Source: Thalassomonas actiniarum
GTDB taxonomy: Bacteria > Pseudomonadota > Gammaproteobacteria > Enterobacterales > Alteromonadaceae
Length of the DNA: 64,000 bases
Direction of reading: 5' to 3'
Assembly (NCBI RefSeq): GCF_000948975.2
Contig: NZ_CP059735.1
Coordinates: 1,178,001-1,242,000, forward strand
Numbering within the stretch: position 1 is the stretch's first letter; each line of letters starts with the position of its first letter. A program made the translations under genes and the position numbers. Shown piece by piece: positions 47,482 to 58,285 of the stretch. The notes under the pieces were generated by a model. It saw only the letters and a program-made list of their open reading frames with translations, did not search any database and was not told the origin of the DNA.

Positions 47482-49818
47482 ATGAAAATGTCACTTCATC
47501 TGAAATTAGGTAATAAGGTGACCCTCGCTTTTGTTATTGTGACGCTGATCACTATTATTTTTACTGCTATCCTCAGTTATAACGCCGCCCATGATGCCTT
47601 GGTTTCCAGTGCCTTTTCCCGGCTGACATCGGTCAGGGAAATTCAGAAATCCCGGATTGAAGATTATTTTAAAAAGATCCGGGCTCAAATTATTACTTAT
47701 TCCGAAGACCGTATGATAGTGGATGCTATGAAAGCCTTTAAAAAAGACTTTAATAGCATAGAAAAAGAGCTGGCCTTTAGTAATAAAGCCCTTGCAAGCC
47801 TGGATAGTAAATTGCGCGCCGAATATAGCAATGAATTTTTAAAGCGGTTAAATAACAATCTGGATACTAAGGTCGAGCTCAATCAATACCTGCCACAAAA
47901 CAGTACTACCAGGTTGCTGCAACATTTATATATTGTTGAAAACCCGGAGGCAACCGGGGATAAACATAACCTGGATGTCGCCCCGGATGGCAGCAACTAC
48001 AGTAAAACTCATGCCAGCTACCATCCGGTCATACATAATTTTCTGAAGCAGTTCGGCTATCACGACATTTTCCTGGTGGATAATAAAACCGGCGATATCG
48101 TTTATTCCGTATATAAAGAGATGGATTACGCGACTTCATTGTTAACCGGCCCCTATAAGGACAGCAATATCGCGGAGGTTTTTCGCAGTACCCGGGCCTC
48201 TGCTGCGGCTGATGACATCAAGATTGTTGATTTTAAACCTTATATTCCGACATTTAATGCCCCCGCTTCTTTTATTGCTTCACCTATTTTTGATGGAAAT
48301 GAGCAGATTGGCGTGCTTATTTTTGAGATGCCGGTAGATCGTATCAATAATATCATGACAAATAATAACCGCTGGCTAGAGGCCGGTTTTGGTGAGTCGG
48401 GAGAAACTTATCTGGTCGGGGAAGATCTGACCCTGCGTAACCAGACCCGTTTTTTAATTGAAGATAAAAGCGCATACATCGAAGTGCTCAGGGATTCTGG
48501 CATGGATAACAAACTTGTTGATAAAATTAATAAGATTAGCAGTGCTATCGGTCTGCAATCGATAAAAAGCAAAGGGGTCAAAGCGGCCCAGCAAGGGGAA
48601 AGCGGAGAGGATATTTTTAATGATTACCGTAATGTCTCTGTGCTGTCGGCCTATGCGCCACTCGATATTATCGGGGTGAATTGGGTTATTTTAAATGAAA
48701 TTGATGAAAGTGAAGCCCTGGCGCCTGCTTACGAGCTGAGAAATACAATTTTAATGTCGGCTTTGTTTTTACTGCTGATTGCCACCATCATTGCCTTGTG
48801 GTTTTCCCGCACCATTATCATCCGGCCCATTAATGCCATGTTAACGGCCGCAGAAGACTTACGTTCCGGTGAAGGGGATTTGACTGCCAGGATCCCCAAC
48901 TTTGGAGAGGATGAACTGGGACAAACGGCCCGATCATTGAATGGCTTTCTGGAAAAGTTGCATGATGTTATTTATGAAATACGCGATTCTATCCAAGTGC
49001 TGACGGTTGCGTCGACGGAAGTCAAAACCACGGCGCATTCGGTTAGTGACGGGGCTTCCCAGCAGGCCAGCAGTGTGGAAGAGACCAGCGCCGCCCTGGA
49101 GCAGATGACGGCATCGATAGGTCAAAATGCGGAAAGCTCTAAAATTACCGATAATATTGCTTCCAAGGCCGCCACCGATGCCCGCGGGGGCGGTAAAGCG
49201 GTGGAGCAAACTGTGTCTGCGATGCAAGAAATTGTCGAGAAAATCAGTATTATCGATGATATTGCCTATAAGACTAATTTGTTATCGTTAAATGCTGCCA
49301 TTGAAGCGGCACGTGCCGGCGAGCATGGTAAGGGTTTTGCTGTCGTTGCGGCCGAGGTGAGTAAACTGGCGGAGCGCAGTCAGATTGCCGCCAAAGAAAT
49401 CGGTGAACTGGCGAAAAAAAGCACGGCAACGGCGGAAGGTGCAGGGGAGTTACTTGATGCCATAGTACCGGGCATAGAACAAACCGCCGATCTGGTGCAG
49501 GAAATTGCCAATGCTTCCGACGAACAGGCCGGAGGGGTCAGTCAGATCAGTGAGGCGATGAATCTGGTGGATCAAACCACGCAAAAAAATGCTGCAGCCG
49601 CCGAAGAATTGGCTGCCACTTCAGAAGAAATGAGTAACCGTATTATCCAGGTCAGCCGTTTAGTCTCTTATTTTAAAGTCAGTGAACAGGGAGCTTCTTC
49701 TGCTCCGTCTACTCCCCTTGAAAGTGCGGCCAACCCTATGGCTGGGGAGGGCAGCAAAGGTGTGGCGGGAGTCCCGCAGCCTAAAATCAATAAACAAGAC
49801 TTTGAACCTTTTGAATAA
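47482..49818 (+). CDS. Methyl-accepting chemotaxis protein with large periplasmic domain
   Basis: A 778-aa MCP (start at 47482 with GGAG 8 bases before). The first membrane helix is about residues 11-31 ([19 protein letters not shown]). A periplasmic domain of about 390 residues follows, with features of a Cache-type sensor ([23 protein letters not shown], then [18 protein letters not shown]). The second helix is near 425-445 ([19 protein letters not shown]), then HAMP ([13 protein letters not shown]) and the signalling domain with tip [30 protein letters not shown]. It is inside the che operon between cheA and cheW. The ligand is unknown. Confidence 0.93.
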   Translation: MKMSLHLKLGNKVTLAFVIVTLITIIFTAILSYNAAHDALVSSAFSRLTSVREIQKSRIEDYFKKIRAQIITYSEDRMIVDAMKAFKKDFNSIEKELAFSNKALASLDSKLRAEYSNEFLKRLNNNLDTKVELNQYLPQNSTTRLLQHLYIVENPEATGDKHNLDVAPDGSNYSKTHASYHPVIHNFLKQFGYHDIFLVDNKTGDIVYSVYKEMDYATSLLTGPYKDSNIAEVFRSTRASAAADDIKIVDFKPYIPTFNAPASFIASPIFDGNEQIGVLIFEMPVDRINNIMTNNNRWLEAGFGESGETYLVGEDLTLRNQTRFLIEDKSAYIEVLRDSGMDNKLVDKINKISSAIGLQSIKSKGVKAAQQGESGEDIFNDYRNVSVLSAYAPLDIIGVNWVILNEIDESEALAPAYELRNTILMSALFLLLIATIIALWFSRTIIIRPINAMLTAAEDLRSGEGDLTARIPNFGEDELGQTARSLNGFLEKLHDVIYEIRDSIQVLTVASTEVKTTAHSVSDGASQQASSVEETSAALEQMTASIGQNAESSKITDNIASKAATDARGGGKAVEQTVSAMQEIVEKISIIDDIAYKTNLLSLNAAIEAARAGEHGKGFAVVAAEVSKLAERSQIAAKEIGELAKKSTATAEGAGELLDAIVPGIEQTADLVQEIANASDEQAGGVSQISEAMNLVDQTTQKNAAAAEELAATSEEMSNRIIQVSRLVSYFKVSEQGASSAPSTPLESAANPMAGEGSKGVAGVPQPKINKQDFEPFE

Positions 49819-49829
49819 GGAATAAACCT

Positions 49830-50402
49830 ATGTCTGAGCATGAAAGTCATCAAAGGGAAGAAGCGGTTGTCAGCTGCGATCAGTTTCTTACTTTTTCCCT
49901 GGGAGATGATGAATATGGATTGGATATACTCTCCATCAAAGAAATTATTGAATATGTTGAGTTGACCAGGATCCCCCTGATGCCTGACTTTATTCGCGGT
50001 GTGCTTAATTTGCGTGGTCTGGTGGTGCCTATTATTGATTTACTAGCCAGGTTTGGCAATGAACCGGCACAAACAAGCCGACGTTCCTGTTTTGTTATCG
50101 TTGAATTGGCAACGGATGAGGGGCCGTTAGAAGTAGGCATGCTGGTAGACGGTGTCAATGACGTGGTTGAAATCAGCAGCGACAATATCGAGCCGCCACC
50201 TTCATTTGGCAATCAGATACGGGCCGATTTTATTTTTGGCATGGGAAAAATAGCCGGGCATTTTATTGTCTTACTTCAAATAAATAAGGTGCTATCCATA
50301 GATGAGCTCTCGATGTTGAGCGAGATAAACCAGAGCGTTGATCAAGCCTGTAAAGCCAGCCAGAGCGAGCTGGCGCAGCAACAAGATCATGAAAAAGAAT
50401 GA
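49830..50402 (+). CDS. cheW: Chemotaxis coupling protein CheW
   Basis: A 190-aa CheW, linking CheA to receptors. It shows LTFSLGDDEYGLDILSIKEII, TRIPLMPDFIRGVLNLRGLVVPIIDLLARFG and VGMLVDGVNDVVEISSDNIEPPP, all typical of the two SH3-like subdomains. It has a C-terminal extension of about 25 residues. It follows the MCP by 11 bases and is directly upstream of cheR. Confidence 0.96.
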   Translation: MSEHESHQREEAVVSCDQFLTFSLGDDEYGLDILSIKEIIEYVELTRIPLMPDFIRGVLNLRGLVVPIIDLLARFGNEPAQTSRRSCFVIVELATDEGPLEVGMLVDGVNDVVEISSDNIEPPPSFGNQIRADFIFGMGKIAGHFIVLLQINKVLSIDELSMLSEINQSVDQACKASQSELAQQQDHEKE

Positions 50403-50403
50403 T

Positions 50404-51216
50404 ATGCTTGATACCAATCAACTTACCTTAAGCAAGCAGGTATTCGAGCAATTTAAAAGCCTGATGTTTAAAGAATCCGGGGTGACGCTTGGCGAGGAAA
50501 AGCAAGCCATGGTTAAAGCAAGGTTGGCGAAACGTTTACGGCAATTGCAGCTGAGCAGCTTTGAACAATACTTGCAACTGGTGAAATCACCGGATAACCG
50601 TCAGGAAATACAGCATTTAATTGATGCTCTTACCACCAATGAAACCAGTTTTTTCAGGGAAGCGCAGCATTTTGAGTTTTTGAGTCGTCAGCTGGCATCG
50701 TTTTCCGTCACCGTACCGATCAGGATCTGGAGTGCCGCCTGCTCTACCGGTGAAGAAGCTTACAGCCTGGCGATGACGGTTGCCGAAAACCGTTGCCATC
50801 CCGATTGGCAAATATTGGCAAGTGACATCAATACCCAGGTTTTGGCCAGTGCCGGACTAGGTATGTATGATATATCCCGGGCGTGCTCTATCCCCCGCCG
50901 TTATTTGATCAAGTATTGCCTTAAAGGAGTACGCAGCCAGGCCGGGCAATTGTTGTTCAGTGAGCCGTTAAAGCAACATATACGTTTTGTTTTATTGAAT
51001 TTAGACGGTGAACTGCCGGAAATCGGCCGGTTCCATTTTATTTTTCTGCGCAATGTTTTAATTTATTTTAATGAAATCAAGAGAAAACAAATCATCAACA
51101 AAATGATCGGTAAGTTAGTACCGGGAGGTTATTTATTTATCGGCCATTCGGAAAGCCTCAGGGGGATGACGGATCTTTTACGGCCGGTACAGGCGACTAT
51201 TTATCAAAAATGCTGA
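50404..51216 (+). CDS. cheR: Chemotaxis protein methyltransferase CheR
   Basis: CheR methylates glutamates in receptors using S-adenosylmethionine. It is about 270 aa. The N-terminal helical domain (LSKQVFEQFKSLMFKESGVTL) comes first, then NETSFFREAQHFEFL, the SAM-binding IRIWSAACSTGEEAYSLAM, ILASDINTQVL, and FHFIFLRNVLIYF. The start is either ATG at 50404 or at 50389; neither has a strong ribosome site, and coupling to cheW is likely. It overlaps cheD by 7 bases. Confidence 0.96.
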   Translation: MLDTNQLTLSKQVFEQFKSLMFKESGVTLGEEKQAMVKARLAKRLRQLQLSSFEQYLQLVKSPDNRQEIQHLIDALTTNETSFFREAQHFEFLSRQLASFSVTVPIRIWSAACSTGEEAYSLAMTVAENRCHPDWQILASDINTQVLASAGLGMYDISRACSIPRRYLIKYCLKGVRSQAGQLLFSEPLKQHIRFVLLNLDGELPEIGRFHFIFLRNVLIYFNEIKRKQIINKMIGKLVPGGYLFIGHSESLRGMTDLLRPVQATIYQKC

Positions 51217-51734
51217 TTATGCTTTATCTCGATAATAAAGTGGTGCTCTTACCCGGTGACTTTTATTTTGGCAAACAAGAAGCATATCAATATATACAAA
51301 CCTTGCTTGGCAGTTGTGTCGCGTTAACTTTCTGGCATCCGGTGAAGAAAATCGGCGGTATGTGCCACTTTGTGATCCCAAGGGATGTTAGCCGGGAGCA
51401 GCAGGGGACAGCAAAGGGAGCTTTATTAAACGGGCGTTACGGTGACCAGGCAATCAAACTGTTTCAGCAGCATATGGCCCTTGAGCAAAGTGATATACAA
51501 GAATACCGGTTGGGGCTGTACGGAGGCATGCAGGCACTACAGGTGGCTGATGAAGGAGCAATGGGCCGGATCGGAAAAATGAACCTGGATTTTGCCCTGA
51601 CGCAGATACGGGAGAATAACTGGTTGATTGCCCACAGTTATACCTCAGGCAAGGGAGCTTTAAAAATTTTGATGGATCTGGCCGATGGCAGAGTAGAGGT
51701 TTCGACGGTGGCAGAGCTCAAGGGCCTGACTTAA
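51210..51734 (+). CDS. cheD: Chemoreceptor glutamine deamidase CheD
   Basis: CheD converts receptor glutamines to glutamates. It is 174 aa with the catalytic Cys36 in TLLGSCVALTFW and His53 in GGMCHFVIPRD, the usual pair. ATG at 51210 overlaps cheR; a second ATG at 51219 is possible. Its place between cheR and cheB is the common order. Confidence 0.95.
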   Translation: MLIMLYLDNKVVLLPGDFYFGKQEAYQYIQTLLGSCVALTFWHPVKKIGGMCHFVIPRDVSREQQGTAKGALLNGRYGDQAIKLFQQHMALEQSDIQEYRLGLYGGMQALQVADEGAMGRIGKMNLDFALTQIRENNWLIAHSYTSGKGALKILMDLADGRVEVSTVAELKGLT

Positions 51735-51866
51735 AGCGGATATTGATCAGCAGCTTGAATCTGGTTGTGTGACAGGCAGACAAGTGGAGTTAACGTCCGG
51801 GGGGAGCAAGAAGTAATATGCCGGTTGATGTCAGTGGTGTTAATAAGGGGGATAAACGAGGTAAAA

Positions 51867-52949
51867 GTGTCAAAAATTAAGGTATTAATCGTTGATGATT
51901 CGGCAACGGTGAGAACGGTGATCGCCAATATTTTATCCCGGGATAATGACATCGAAATCCTGGGGGCGGCGGCGAACCCGGTTTTTGCCCAAAGAAAAAT
52001 GGAAAAAGTCTGGCCCGATGTCATTATTCTAGATCTTGAAATGCCGAAAATGGATGGCTTAACGTTTTTAAAACATATCATGTCTACCCGGCCAACCCCG
52101 GTGATTATTTGCTCCGCACATGTGGAATCGGGGGCCGGGGATGCCATCAAGGCTTTGTCCTTAGGGGCGGTGGAAGTTATCAGTAAACCCGCCTTGGGAA
52201 TACAAGCCTTTTTAACCGAAAATGCCCGGGGCTTTATCCACTCGGTTAAAGCGGCTGCTTGCGCCAGTACCACTAAATTAACAGCCAGTGTTGCCGCCGC
52301 CGGTGAGCAAGAAGCGTTAAAAAAACAAGATGCCGAGGTTATTTTGCCTTTATCTAAACCGCAGGAGAAAAAGCTTGTCTGCTCGGGGACTAAAATCGTA
52401 GCCATTGGCAGCTCAACCGGCGGTACCATAGCGATCGAAAGTGTGCTCGCCCGGTTAAGCGATAATATTCCGCCACTGCTTATTGTTCAGCACATGCCGG
52501 GGAAATTTACCCGGGCTTTTGCCAATCGGTTAAATAATATTTGCCGGTTAACCATTAAAGAAGCGGAAGACGGAGATCGACTAAATGCGGGGTGTGTCTA
52601 CATCTCTCCAGGAGATCGGCATATGCTTTTGAAATATAAGGATAACCGATATTATATTCAGTTAAAGGACGGCCCTTTGGTCAGCCGCCATAAGCCATCG
52701 GTCGATGTATTATTTCGCTCGGTAGCTTCTTGTGCCGGGAAAAATGCCCTGGGAATTATTCTTACCGGAATGGGTAACGACGGCGCACAAGGTATGCTGG
52801 AAATGCGCAAGGCCGGAGCCTTGACCTTGGCCCAGGATGAAGCCAGCAGCATCATTTTTGGTATGCCAAAAGCAGCGCTGAAAAACGGCGGCGCGATGCG
52901 TGCCGTGAGTTTAGCCGATATTCCCGGTACCATTTGTCAATTTAAATAA
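51867..52949 (+). CDS. cheB: Chemotaxis response regulator protein-glutamate methylesterase CheB
   Basis: CheB removes receptor methyl groups when phosphorylated by CheA. I place the start at GTG 51867 (SKIKVLIVDDSATVR), with GAGG 6 bases before; the frame extends upstream to 51765 but those residues do not fit the family. It is 360 aa. Receiver: phospho-Asp56 in VIILDLEMPKMDG. Esterase: Ser in AIGSSTGGT, His in LIVQHMPGKFTRAFANRL, Asp in ILTGMGNDGAQGMLEM. It is the last gene of the operon. Confidence 0.96.
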   Translation: MSKIKVLIVDDSATVRTVIANILSRDNDIEILGAAANPVFAQRKMEKVWPDVIILDLEMPKMDGLTFLKHIMSTRPTPVIICSAHVESGAGDAIKALSLGAVEVISKPALGIQAFLTENARGFIHSVKAAACASTTKLTASVAAAGEQEALKKQDAEVILPLSKPQEKKLVCSGTKIVAIGSSTGGTIAIESVLARLSDNIPPLLIVQHMPGKFTRAFANRLNNICRLTIKEAEDGDRLNAGCVYISPGDRHMLLKYKDNRYYIQLKDGPLVSRHKPSVDVLFRSVASCAGKNALGIILTGMGNDGAQGMLEMRKAGALTLAQDEASSIIFGMPKAALKNGGAMRAVSLADIPGTICQFK

Positions 52950-52997
52950 AGGGCTGGCTTAAGTTTTGTTGCCGGCTTTAGTGGCTGACCCGGCGGC

Positions 52998-54716
52998 TTA
53001 AACCTTAAACTGGCTCACCAATTGTTCCAGTTGCCGGGATAATCGCAGCAGATTTTCCCCGCATTTTACCGTGGCTTTTACCGCTTCCGTGGTGGTGGTG
53101 GAGGTATCGCTGATATCCACCACATTCTGGTTGATCTCATCGGCGACCACGCGCTGTTGCTCCGCTGAGGTGGCGATAATGTTGTTCAAATCGTTGATCT
53201 CCCCTACCTGGTGGGCAATTTGCTGCAGGGAGCTTTCGGCATTTTCAGCCTGGTTGGCGACACTTTTGACCTCTTCATTGCCTTTGCCCATTAAGTTAAC
53301 GGCCTGGGCGGTACGGGCCTGAAGGCTGGAGATCATAGTATCAATTTCTTCCGTCGACTCCTGGGTTCTTTGCGCCAGGGTTCTGACTTCATCGGCGACC
53401 ACGGCAAATCCCCGTCCTGCTTCACCGGCCCGGGCGGCCTCAATGGCGGCATTTAATGCCAGCAGGTTGGTTTGTTCGGAAATACCACGGATCACATCTA
53501 ATACCCCGCCGATTTCCTTGCTGTATTTCTCCACCAGGGTGATGGAGTCATTGGTATCATTAAATAACGTGGCTAAACCTTGCGTCGCGGCCACAGAGTT
53601 TTGTACCACTTCACGGCTTTCTTCGGCGGTGAGTTTGGCTGAAGCGGTAGATTTGCTGGCGGTTTCGGTATGTCCGGCCACTTCCTGCACCGTCGTCGCC
53701 ATCTGGTTGATTGCTGCGGCGACCTGGTCGGTGGCTCTTTCCTGGGAGACCACGCCTTCCTGGGTTTCCTGCATTAAATCAACCAGGTAGTTGGTGGCAT
53801 TTTCCATTTCATCACAGGCGGTTTTCACCTGTAAGATGATATCGGAAAACTGCGTCATCATTTCATTAAATGAACTGCCGGTGACCCCTATTTCATCCAT
53901 GCTGACGATTTTAAACCTTTCCCTGAGATCTGAGTTCAGCTGGATCCGCTCTACTGTCGTGCGTAACCTCTGGATGGGATTACAGATCTCCCGCCTCAAC
54001 ACGACACTAAAGGCGATACTGAGCAGGGTCGATAATACCAGGATCACTATGGTGATATCCCACATGCTGGTATTTTCCGAAACTATGCTATCAGACGCCA
54101 GTTTGACCTTATTGGCGGAGTCGGCAACAGACTGGCCCGCCAGGGTGACCTGCTGGTTGGCCCTACTCAAAGTTTCATCAATATTGGCGGTAAATTCCCG
54201 GATAAGGTAATCGACTTCTGAGGCGATAAGGCGGGCGTCAGCCGTTAACGAATTACCTTTTACCCGGTTTTCATCAACATAGGCATCAACGGCATCGAGC
54301 ATGGTTTGATAAAATAGCTCGGACTTTTCTTTGATTGTCTGGCTAAGGTTTTGGTCTATGCCGGTGAGTTTTTCTAACTGGTTGTTGAGTTTTTGCTGGG
54401 AGAGCTCGGCATTTTCTTCTGCTTCATTTAACCAGCTGACGGTCAGATCTAACAGCCAGACCCGCATATCGGTAAAATGGCGGTCTACGGCAAGAATGAC
54501 CATTTGTTCATTGACTGCCCGGCGCTGGTTTTGCAGTTGGTTGCCCTGGTTGGTGACCGCTGTTATTTGCTGGCTCACTAATCCCTGTTGCTCCTCTATG
54601 ATGCCTGAGGTTGAATTGACAGTGATCAGGATATAAACAAAAGCTATGGTCACCAGAGCCGAAAAACCGCCACTGGAAAGATTGAGTTTAGTGGCGATAG
54701 TCATGTACTTAAACAT
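52998..54716 (-). CDS. Methyl-accepting chemotaxis protein paired with the haem protein gene
   Basis: A 572-aa MCP. The first membrane helix is residues about 14-34 ([18 protein letters not shown]). The periplasmic part of about 180 residues looks entirely helical and is rich in Gln, Asn and Glu, without a haem motif or Cache pattern. The second helix is near 220-240 ([19 protein letters not shown]), followed by HAMP ([13 protein letters not shown]) and the tip [37 protein letters not shown]. It begins 20 bases after the stop of the haem protein gene and converges on cheB. No C-terminal pentapeptide is seen. Confidence 0.92.
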   Translation of the reverse strand: MFKYMTIATKLNLSSGGFSALVTIAFVYILITVNSTSGIIEEQQGLVSQQITAVTNQGNQLQNQRRAVNEQMVILAVDRHFTDMRVWLLDLTVSWLNEAEENAELSQQKLNNQLEKLTGIDQNLSQTIKEKSELFYQTMLDAVDAYVDENRVKGNSLTADARLIASEVDYLIREFTANIDETLSRANQQVTLAGQSVADSANKVKLASDSIVSENTSMWDITIVILVLSTLLSIAFSVVLRREICNPIQRLRTTVERIQLNSDLRERFKIVSMDEIGVTGSSFNEMMTQFSDIILQVKTACDEMENATNYLVDLMQETQEGVVSQERATDQVAAAINQMATTVQEVAGHTETASKSTASAKLTAEESREVVQNSVAATQGLATLFNDTNDSITLVEKYSKEIGGVLDVIRGISEQTNLLALNAAIEAARAGEAGRGFAVVADEVRTLAQRTQESTEEIDTMISSLQARTAQAVNLMGKGNEEVKSVANQAENAESSLQQIAHQVGEINDLNNIIATSAEQQRVVADEINQNVVDISDTSTTTTEAVKATVKCGENLLRLSRQLEQLVSQFKV

Positions 54717-54736
54717 TTGAGCTCTCCGTTAATCCG

Positions 54737-55471
54737 TTAATGGAAAATGGTCAGACTAATGGCTCCGCCCAATTCATTTAATACCCCGCCTTCTTTTTTA
54801 CCGCCGGTAATATCCCGCTCTCCTTTGGGGCTGCCGTGACAACCCAGGCAGGAAGGTCCGTAATATTCGGGTAAAATAAAACGGAAGGCGCTTTTGCCTT
54901 TCACCTTAGTATCTTCATAAAATGATTTGCCCTTTTCATAATCCGGATTTTTAAAAACGGTTTCTACAACATTATGTTCCCACTTGTCCGGGCGGTTAGC
55001 CCGGTTTCTGACATATTTTTTCGGGGCGGTGAGCTTAATGTTCATTTTACCTTTCATGTCCAGGCTAAACGCCGTGGCGACCTGGCGGGCAAAAATGGCG
55101 GGTAGGAAGCCTTTTAATCCCGTGCCTTTTTCATTGATCAAATCCTGATTATCATCCATCACTTTTTTCACGGCATTAAGCATTGCCGCCTGTGCCTGGC
55201 TCATCTTGGCTTTACTGATGGTTTTTCCGGTTGCCGCCTGATAATTTTCCAGGGTTTTGGCCGCCACGACTTCTCCGGATAAACCTTTATCACCGATGGC
55301 GGCATTGTTGATATGTCCCTGGTTATCGGAAATTACCTTCCTGGCAGCCCGGTAGAGGGTGGTCAGTTCTTCACTTATTTCGACATTGGTGGCGGCATAG
55401 AGCGGTCCGGGGGTAACAAAGATTAACAGGGGGAGGCATAGCAGGATCCTGGCAATAAGGGCATTCATCAT
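54737..55471 (-). CDS. Periplasmic c-type haem protein, DUF3365 (Tll0287-like)
   Basis: A 244-aa exported protein (signal peptide LIARILLCLPLLIFVTPGPLYA). A single CXXCH haem site lies at residues 208-212 (SCLGCHGSPKGE), in the C-terminal context EYYGPSCLGCHGSP typical of DUF3365 proteins, which adopt a PAS-like fold. Phrases such as KGFLPAIFARQVATAFS and KYVRNRANRPDKWE are family hallmarks. It lies directly upstream of an MCP gene with 20 bases between. In other organisms DUF3365 domains are fused to kinases or MCPs; here the haem unit is separate. A redox, NO or oxygen sensing role is inferred. Confidence 0.85.
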   Translation of the reverse strand: MMNALIARILLCLPLLIFVTPGPLYAATNVEISEELTTLYRAARKVISDNQGHINNAAIGDKGLSGEVVAAKTLENYQAATGKTISKAKMSQAQAAMLNAVKKVMDDNQDLINEKGTGLKGFLPAIFARQVATAFSLDMKGKMNIKLTAPKKYVRNRANRPDKWEHNVVETVFKNPDYEKGKSFYEDTKVKGKSAFRFILPEYYGPSCLGCHGSPKGERDITGGKKEGGVLNELGGAISLTIFH

Positions 55472-55787
55472 CTCTCTCCATAAGATAAGTTTAAAGAGTA
55501 AAAGCTATTATAAAATGAGTGGTTTTTGCTACTTAGGTATCCGAATTATTCTGTATTGATAAATGTGGTAAACAATGCACTCTCTGTCAAATTTTGTATG
55601 AAAAAATAAATGATTTGTACCTGTCCTTTAAAATACCGCCGGCTAATATTAATGCTAGACCTGTCAGTGCCGCACGGGCAGAAAAATACCCTGCTTGCTG
55701 TCATTGCCCTGACCGGTTAAATCCGGTATGCTGCACCGCCGCTGATCCGGCACTAATAACAAAGCCAACGCAACAAGAGACATATCT
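55472..55787. other. Divergent region before the RNA helicase gene
   Basis: No gene that I believe in. It must hold promoters for the haem protein-MCP pair and for the helicase, which may have a long 5' leader, as cold-induced helicase genes often do. I could not identify firm promoter boxes. Confidence 0.4.
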
Positions 55788-57164
55788 ATGAGTTTTTCCT
55801 CACTGGGCTTATCAGACCCTATCCTTAAAGCAGTCACGGAACAAGGTTATGAGACGCCGTCTCCGATACAGCAACAGGCGATCCCTGCGGTTATCCAGGG
55901 CAAAGATGTTATGGCCGCGGCGCAAACCGGTACCGGCAAAACGGCGGGCTTCACCTTGCCCTTACTGCAAAGACTGGCTCAAGGGGAGCAAGTTAAGGCC
56001 AATAATGTCCGTGCCCTGGTGTTAACCCCGACGCGGGAGTTGGCTGCCCAGGTCAGCGACAGCATCAGTACTTATGGCAAATACCTGCCGCTGAACTCAA
56101 CCGTGGTGTTTGGCGGGGTGAAAATCAATCCGCAAATGATGCGTCTGCGCCAGGGGGTTGATATCCTGGTGGCCACCCCGGGACGTTTACTGGATTTGTA
56201 TAACCAAAATGCCGTCCGTTTCAGTCAACTGGAAGTGTTGATTTTAGACGAAGCCGACCGCATGCTCGATATGGGCTTTATCCGGGACATTAAAAAAATA
56301 CTGGCCCTGTTGCCGAAACAAAGACAGAACCTGCTGTTTTCTGCGACTTTTTCCGATGAAATTCGTGAACTGGCCAAGGGCCTGGTGCATAACCCGGTAG
56401 AAATTTCCGTAACCCCGCGCAATACCACGGCAGAAAAAATCAGCCAATGGATCTCTGCGGTAGATAAAAAGCGCAAACCGGCCCTGCTGACCCATTTAAT
56501 TAAAGAGAACCAATGGCAACAGGTACTGGTGTTTACCAAAACCAAACACGGCGCTAATAAGTTAACCCGGCATTTAGAAGGCGAAGGCATTAAAGCGGCG
56601 GCGATCCACGGCAACAAGAGCCAGGGCGCGAGAACAAAAGCCCTGGCGGCTTTTAAGGATAAGAGCATTGAGGTGCTGGTGGCGACGGATATTGCCGCCC
56701 GCGGCATAGATATTGATTTACTGCCCCAGGTGGTTAATTTTGAGTTACCCAATGTGCCTGAAGATTATGTTCACCGCATTGGCCGCACCGGGCGGGCGGG
56801 CAGCAGCGGGCAGGCGGTTTCCCTGGTGTGCGCCGATGAGCATAAGTTATTATGCGATATCGAACGTTTGATCCAGCAACTCATTCCCCGTAAGGAAATT
56901 GACGGTTATGTGCCGGTTAATGAACTGCCCGAGTCCCGGCCGCTGCGTCCCAATAAACCGAAAAAGCCGAAAAAGCCGAAAAAACCTAAGGTTGAGCATA
57001 AAGACGGGCAAAGATCCGGTGAAAATGCCCGGGGGCACAAACCTGCAGGCAGGCATGGCGATAAAAACTCTGCGAATCGCAGGTCTTCCGCTAACCGGAA
57101 CAGGCGCCCGGCAAACAGTGGCAATGGCAATAAATCGGGTGGTAACCAGCGCAAACCGGCTTAA
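55788..57164 (+). CDS. rhlE: DEAD-box RNA helicase, RhlE type
   Basis: An ATP-dependent RNA helicase of 458 aa. Motifs in order: Q motif [24 protein letters not shown], Ia [64 protein letters not shown] and [12 protein letters not shown]. The C-terminal 75 residues are very basic and disordered-looking, with a K-P-K repeat ([13 protein letters not shown]) encoded by tandem 9-base units. The start ASFSSLGL-like [12 protein letters not shown] and the GLV-x-N-P region favour RhlE over SrmB or DeaD. Confidence 0.93.
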   Translation: MSFSSLGLSDPILKAVTEQGYETPSPIQQQAIPAVIQGKDVMAAAQTGTGKTAGFTLPLLQRLAQGEQVKANNVRALVLTPTRELAAQVSDSISTYGKYLPLNSTVVFGGVKINPQMMRLRQGVDILVATPGRLLDLYNQNAVRFSQLEVLILDEADRMLDMGFIRDIKKILALLPKQRQNLLFSATFSDEIRELAKGLVHNPVEISVTPRNTTAEKISQWISAVDKKRKPALLTHLIKENQWQQVLVFTKTKHGANKLTRHLEGEGIKAAAIHGNKSQGARTKALAAFKDKSIEVLVATDIAARGIDIDLLPQVVNFELPNVPEDYVHRIGRTGRAGSSGQAVSLVCADEHKLLCDIERLIQQLIPRKEIDGYVPVNELPESRPLRPNKPKKPKKPKKPKVEHKDGQRSGENARGHKPAGRHGDKNSANRRSSANRNRRPANSGNGNKSGGNQRKPA

Positions 57165-57262
57165 CGGCTGATAAACAGGCGTTAAGTGCAGGCAGTGCCG
57201 GTCCGGAGGGAATGGCCATACCAGCTTGTCTGGCTGTTGCTGGGGACTAAGGCAAGTTTGTT

Positions 57263-58060
57263 TTAACTTGCCGATAAATAACCTGAATTTTTCAGATATT
57301 CTTCATTAAAAGTACCAACAACATCCCCGATCACGATTAAGGTCGGGGGCTTGATGTTATGGGCGGCGACCAGTTTGCTCAATTGGCTGAGCTGCCCCCG
57401 GATCACTTGTTGATCCGCCTGGGTGCCTTTTCTGATCAAGGCGGCTGGCGTTGATGGTACCCGGCCGGCATCAATCAGCTTATCGGCAATGATATTCAGG
57501 CTTTTTACCCCCATATAAAATACCAGGGTTTGCTTGGCATCATTAAGGATCTGCCAGGGCAGGTCCAGTTCGCCGCTTTGCTGTAAATGCCCGGTAATAA
57601 AGGTACAGCTTTGGGCAACCTGGCGATGGGTGAGGGGAATGCCGACATAGCTGGTACAGGCGGAAGCCGCCGTGAGCCCGGGAACGACATGCACCGCGAC
57701 CTGGTGTTCAAGCAGGTATAGGGCTTCTTCGCCGCCACGCCCAAAGACAAAGGGATCTCCCCCTTTGAGGCGGACAACTTTTTTCCCCCGGCGGGCATGT
57801 TCCACCAGCAAATCATTGATGCCTTCCTGCGGCACCCTGTGGTCCGCCTGTTTTTTACCGACATAGACTTTTTCGCATTGGCGGGGCAGCAGGGCCATAA
57901 TTGCTTCGCTGACCAGGCGATCATAAATCACCACTTCCGCCTGCTGGATAAAACGGTAAGCCTGCAGGGTAAGCAGATCAGGATCTCCCGGGCCAGCGCC
58001 TACCAAGGCGACTTCACCGGCTAAAAAGGGCTGTTTATCGGGATTTAAGCTGTTGATCAT
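57263..58060 (-). CDS. cobA: Uroporphyrinogen-III C-methyltransferase
   Basis: This enzyme adds two methyl groups to uroporphyrinogen III, giving precorrin-2 for sirohaem or cobalamin. I prefer the ATG at 58060 (GGAG 5 bases ahead); another ATG at 58081 adds seven residues. It is 265 aa. Signatures: VALVGAGPGDPDLLTLQAYRF, VIYDRLVSEAI, VVRLKGGDPFVFGRGGEEA and VPGLTAASACTSYVGIPLTHR. No CysG dehydrogenase/ferrochelatase part and no nitrite reductase genes are adjacent. Confidence 0.95.
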   Translation of the reverse strand: MINSLNPDKQPFLAGEVALVGAGPGDPDLLTLQAYRFIQQAEVVIYDRLVSEAIMALLPRQCEKVYVGKKQADHRVPQEGINDLLVEHARRGKKVVRLKGGDPFVFGRGGEEALYLLEHQVAVHVVPGLTAASACTSYVGIPLTHRQVAQSCTFITGHLQQSGELDLPWQILNDAKQTLVFYMGVKSLNIIADKLIDAGRVPSTPAALIRKGTQADQQVIRGQLSQLSKLVAAHNIKPPTLIVIGDVVGTFNEEYLKNSGYLSAS

Positions 58061-58285
58061 CAGTGCTCCGGTGCAGGTCATGCATTTTTAAGGGGAAAAA
58101 TGCTACTTCTGGGGTATTTTAGCGTGTTTTATGTATAACATACCAGTCAACTATTTTGATTTGTTATTCTAAATGGTTATATGTGGTAATGGCTATAGCG
58201 CTTTAGCTGCTATTGGGCGAAAGTTCGATCTAGCGGATGCATCGGGCAGGTAAACCGGCTTTTTTACCGGCGAGCTGCGCAGTGC

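Noticed and set aside
55594-55791. 65-codon plus-strand frame before rhlE
   Set aside because: Overlaps the helicase start, Cys/Pro-rich chance composition and no ribosome site.
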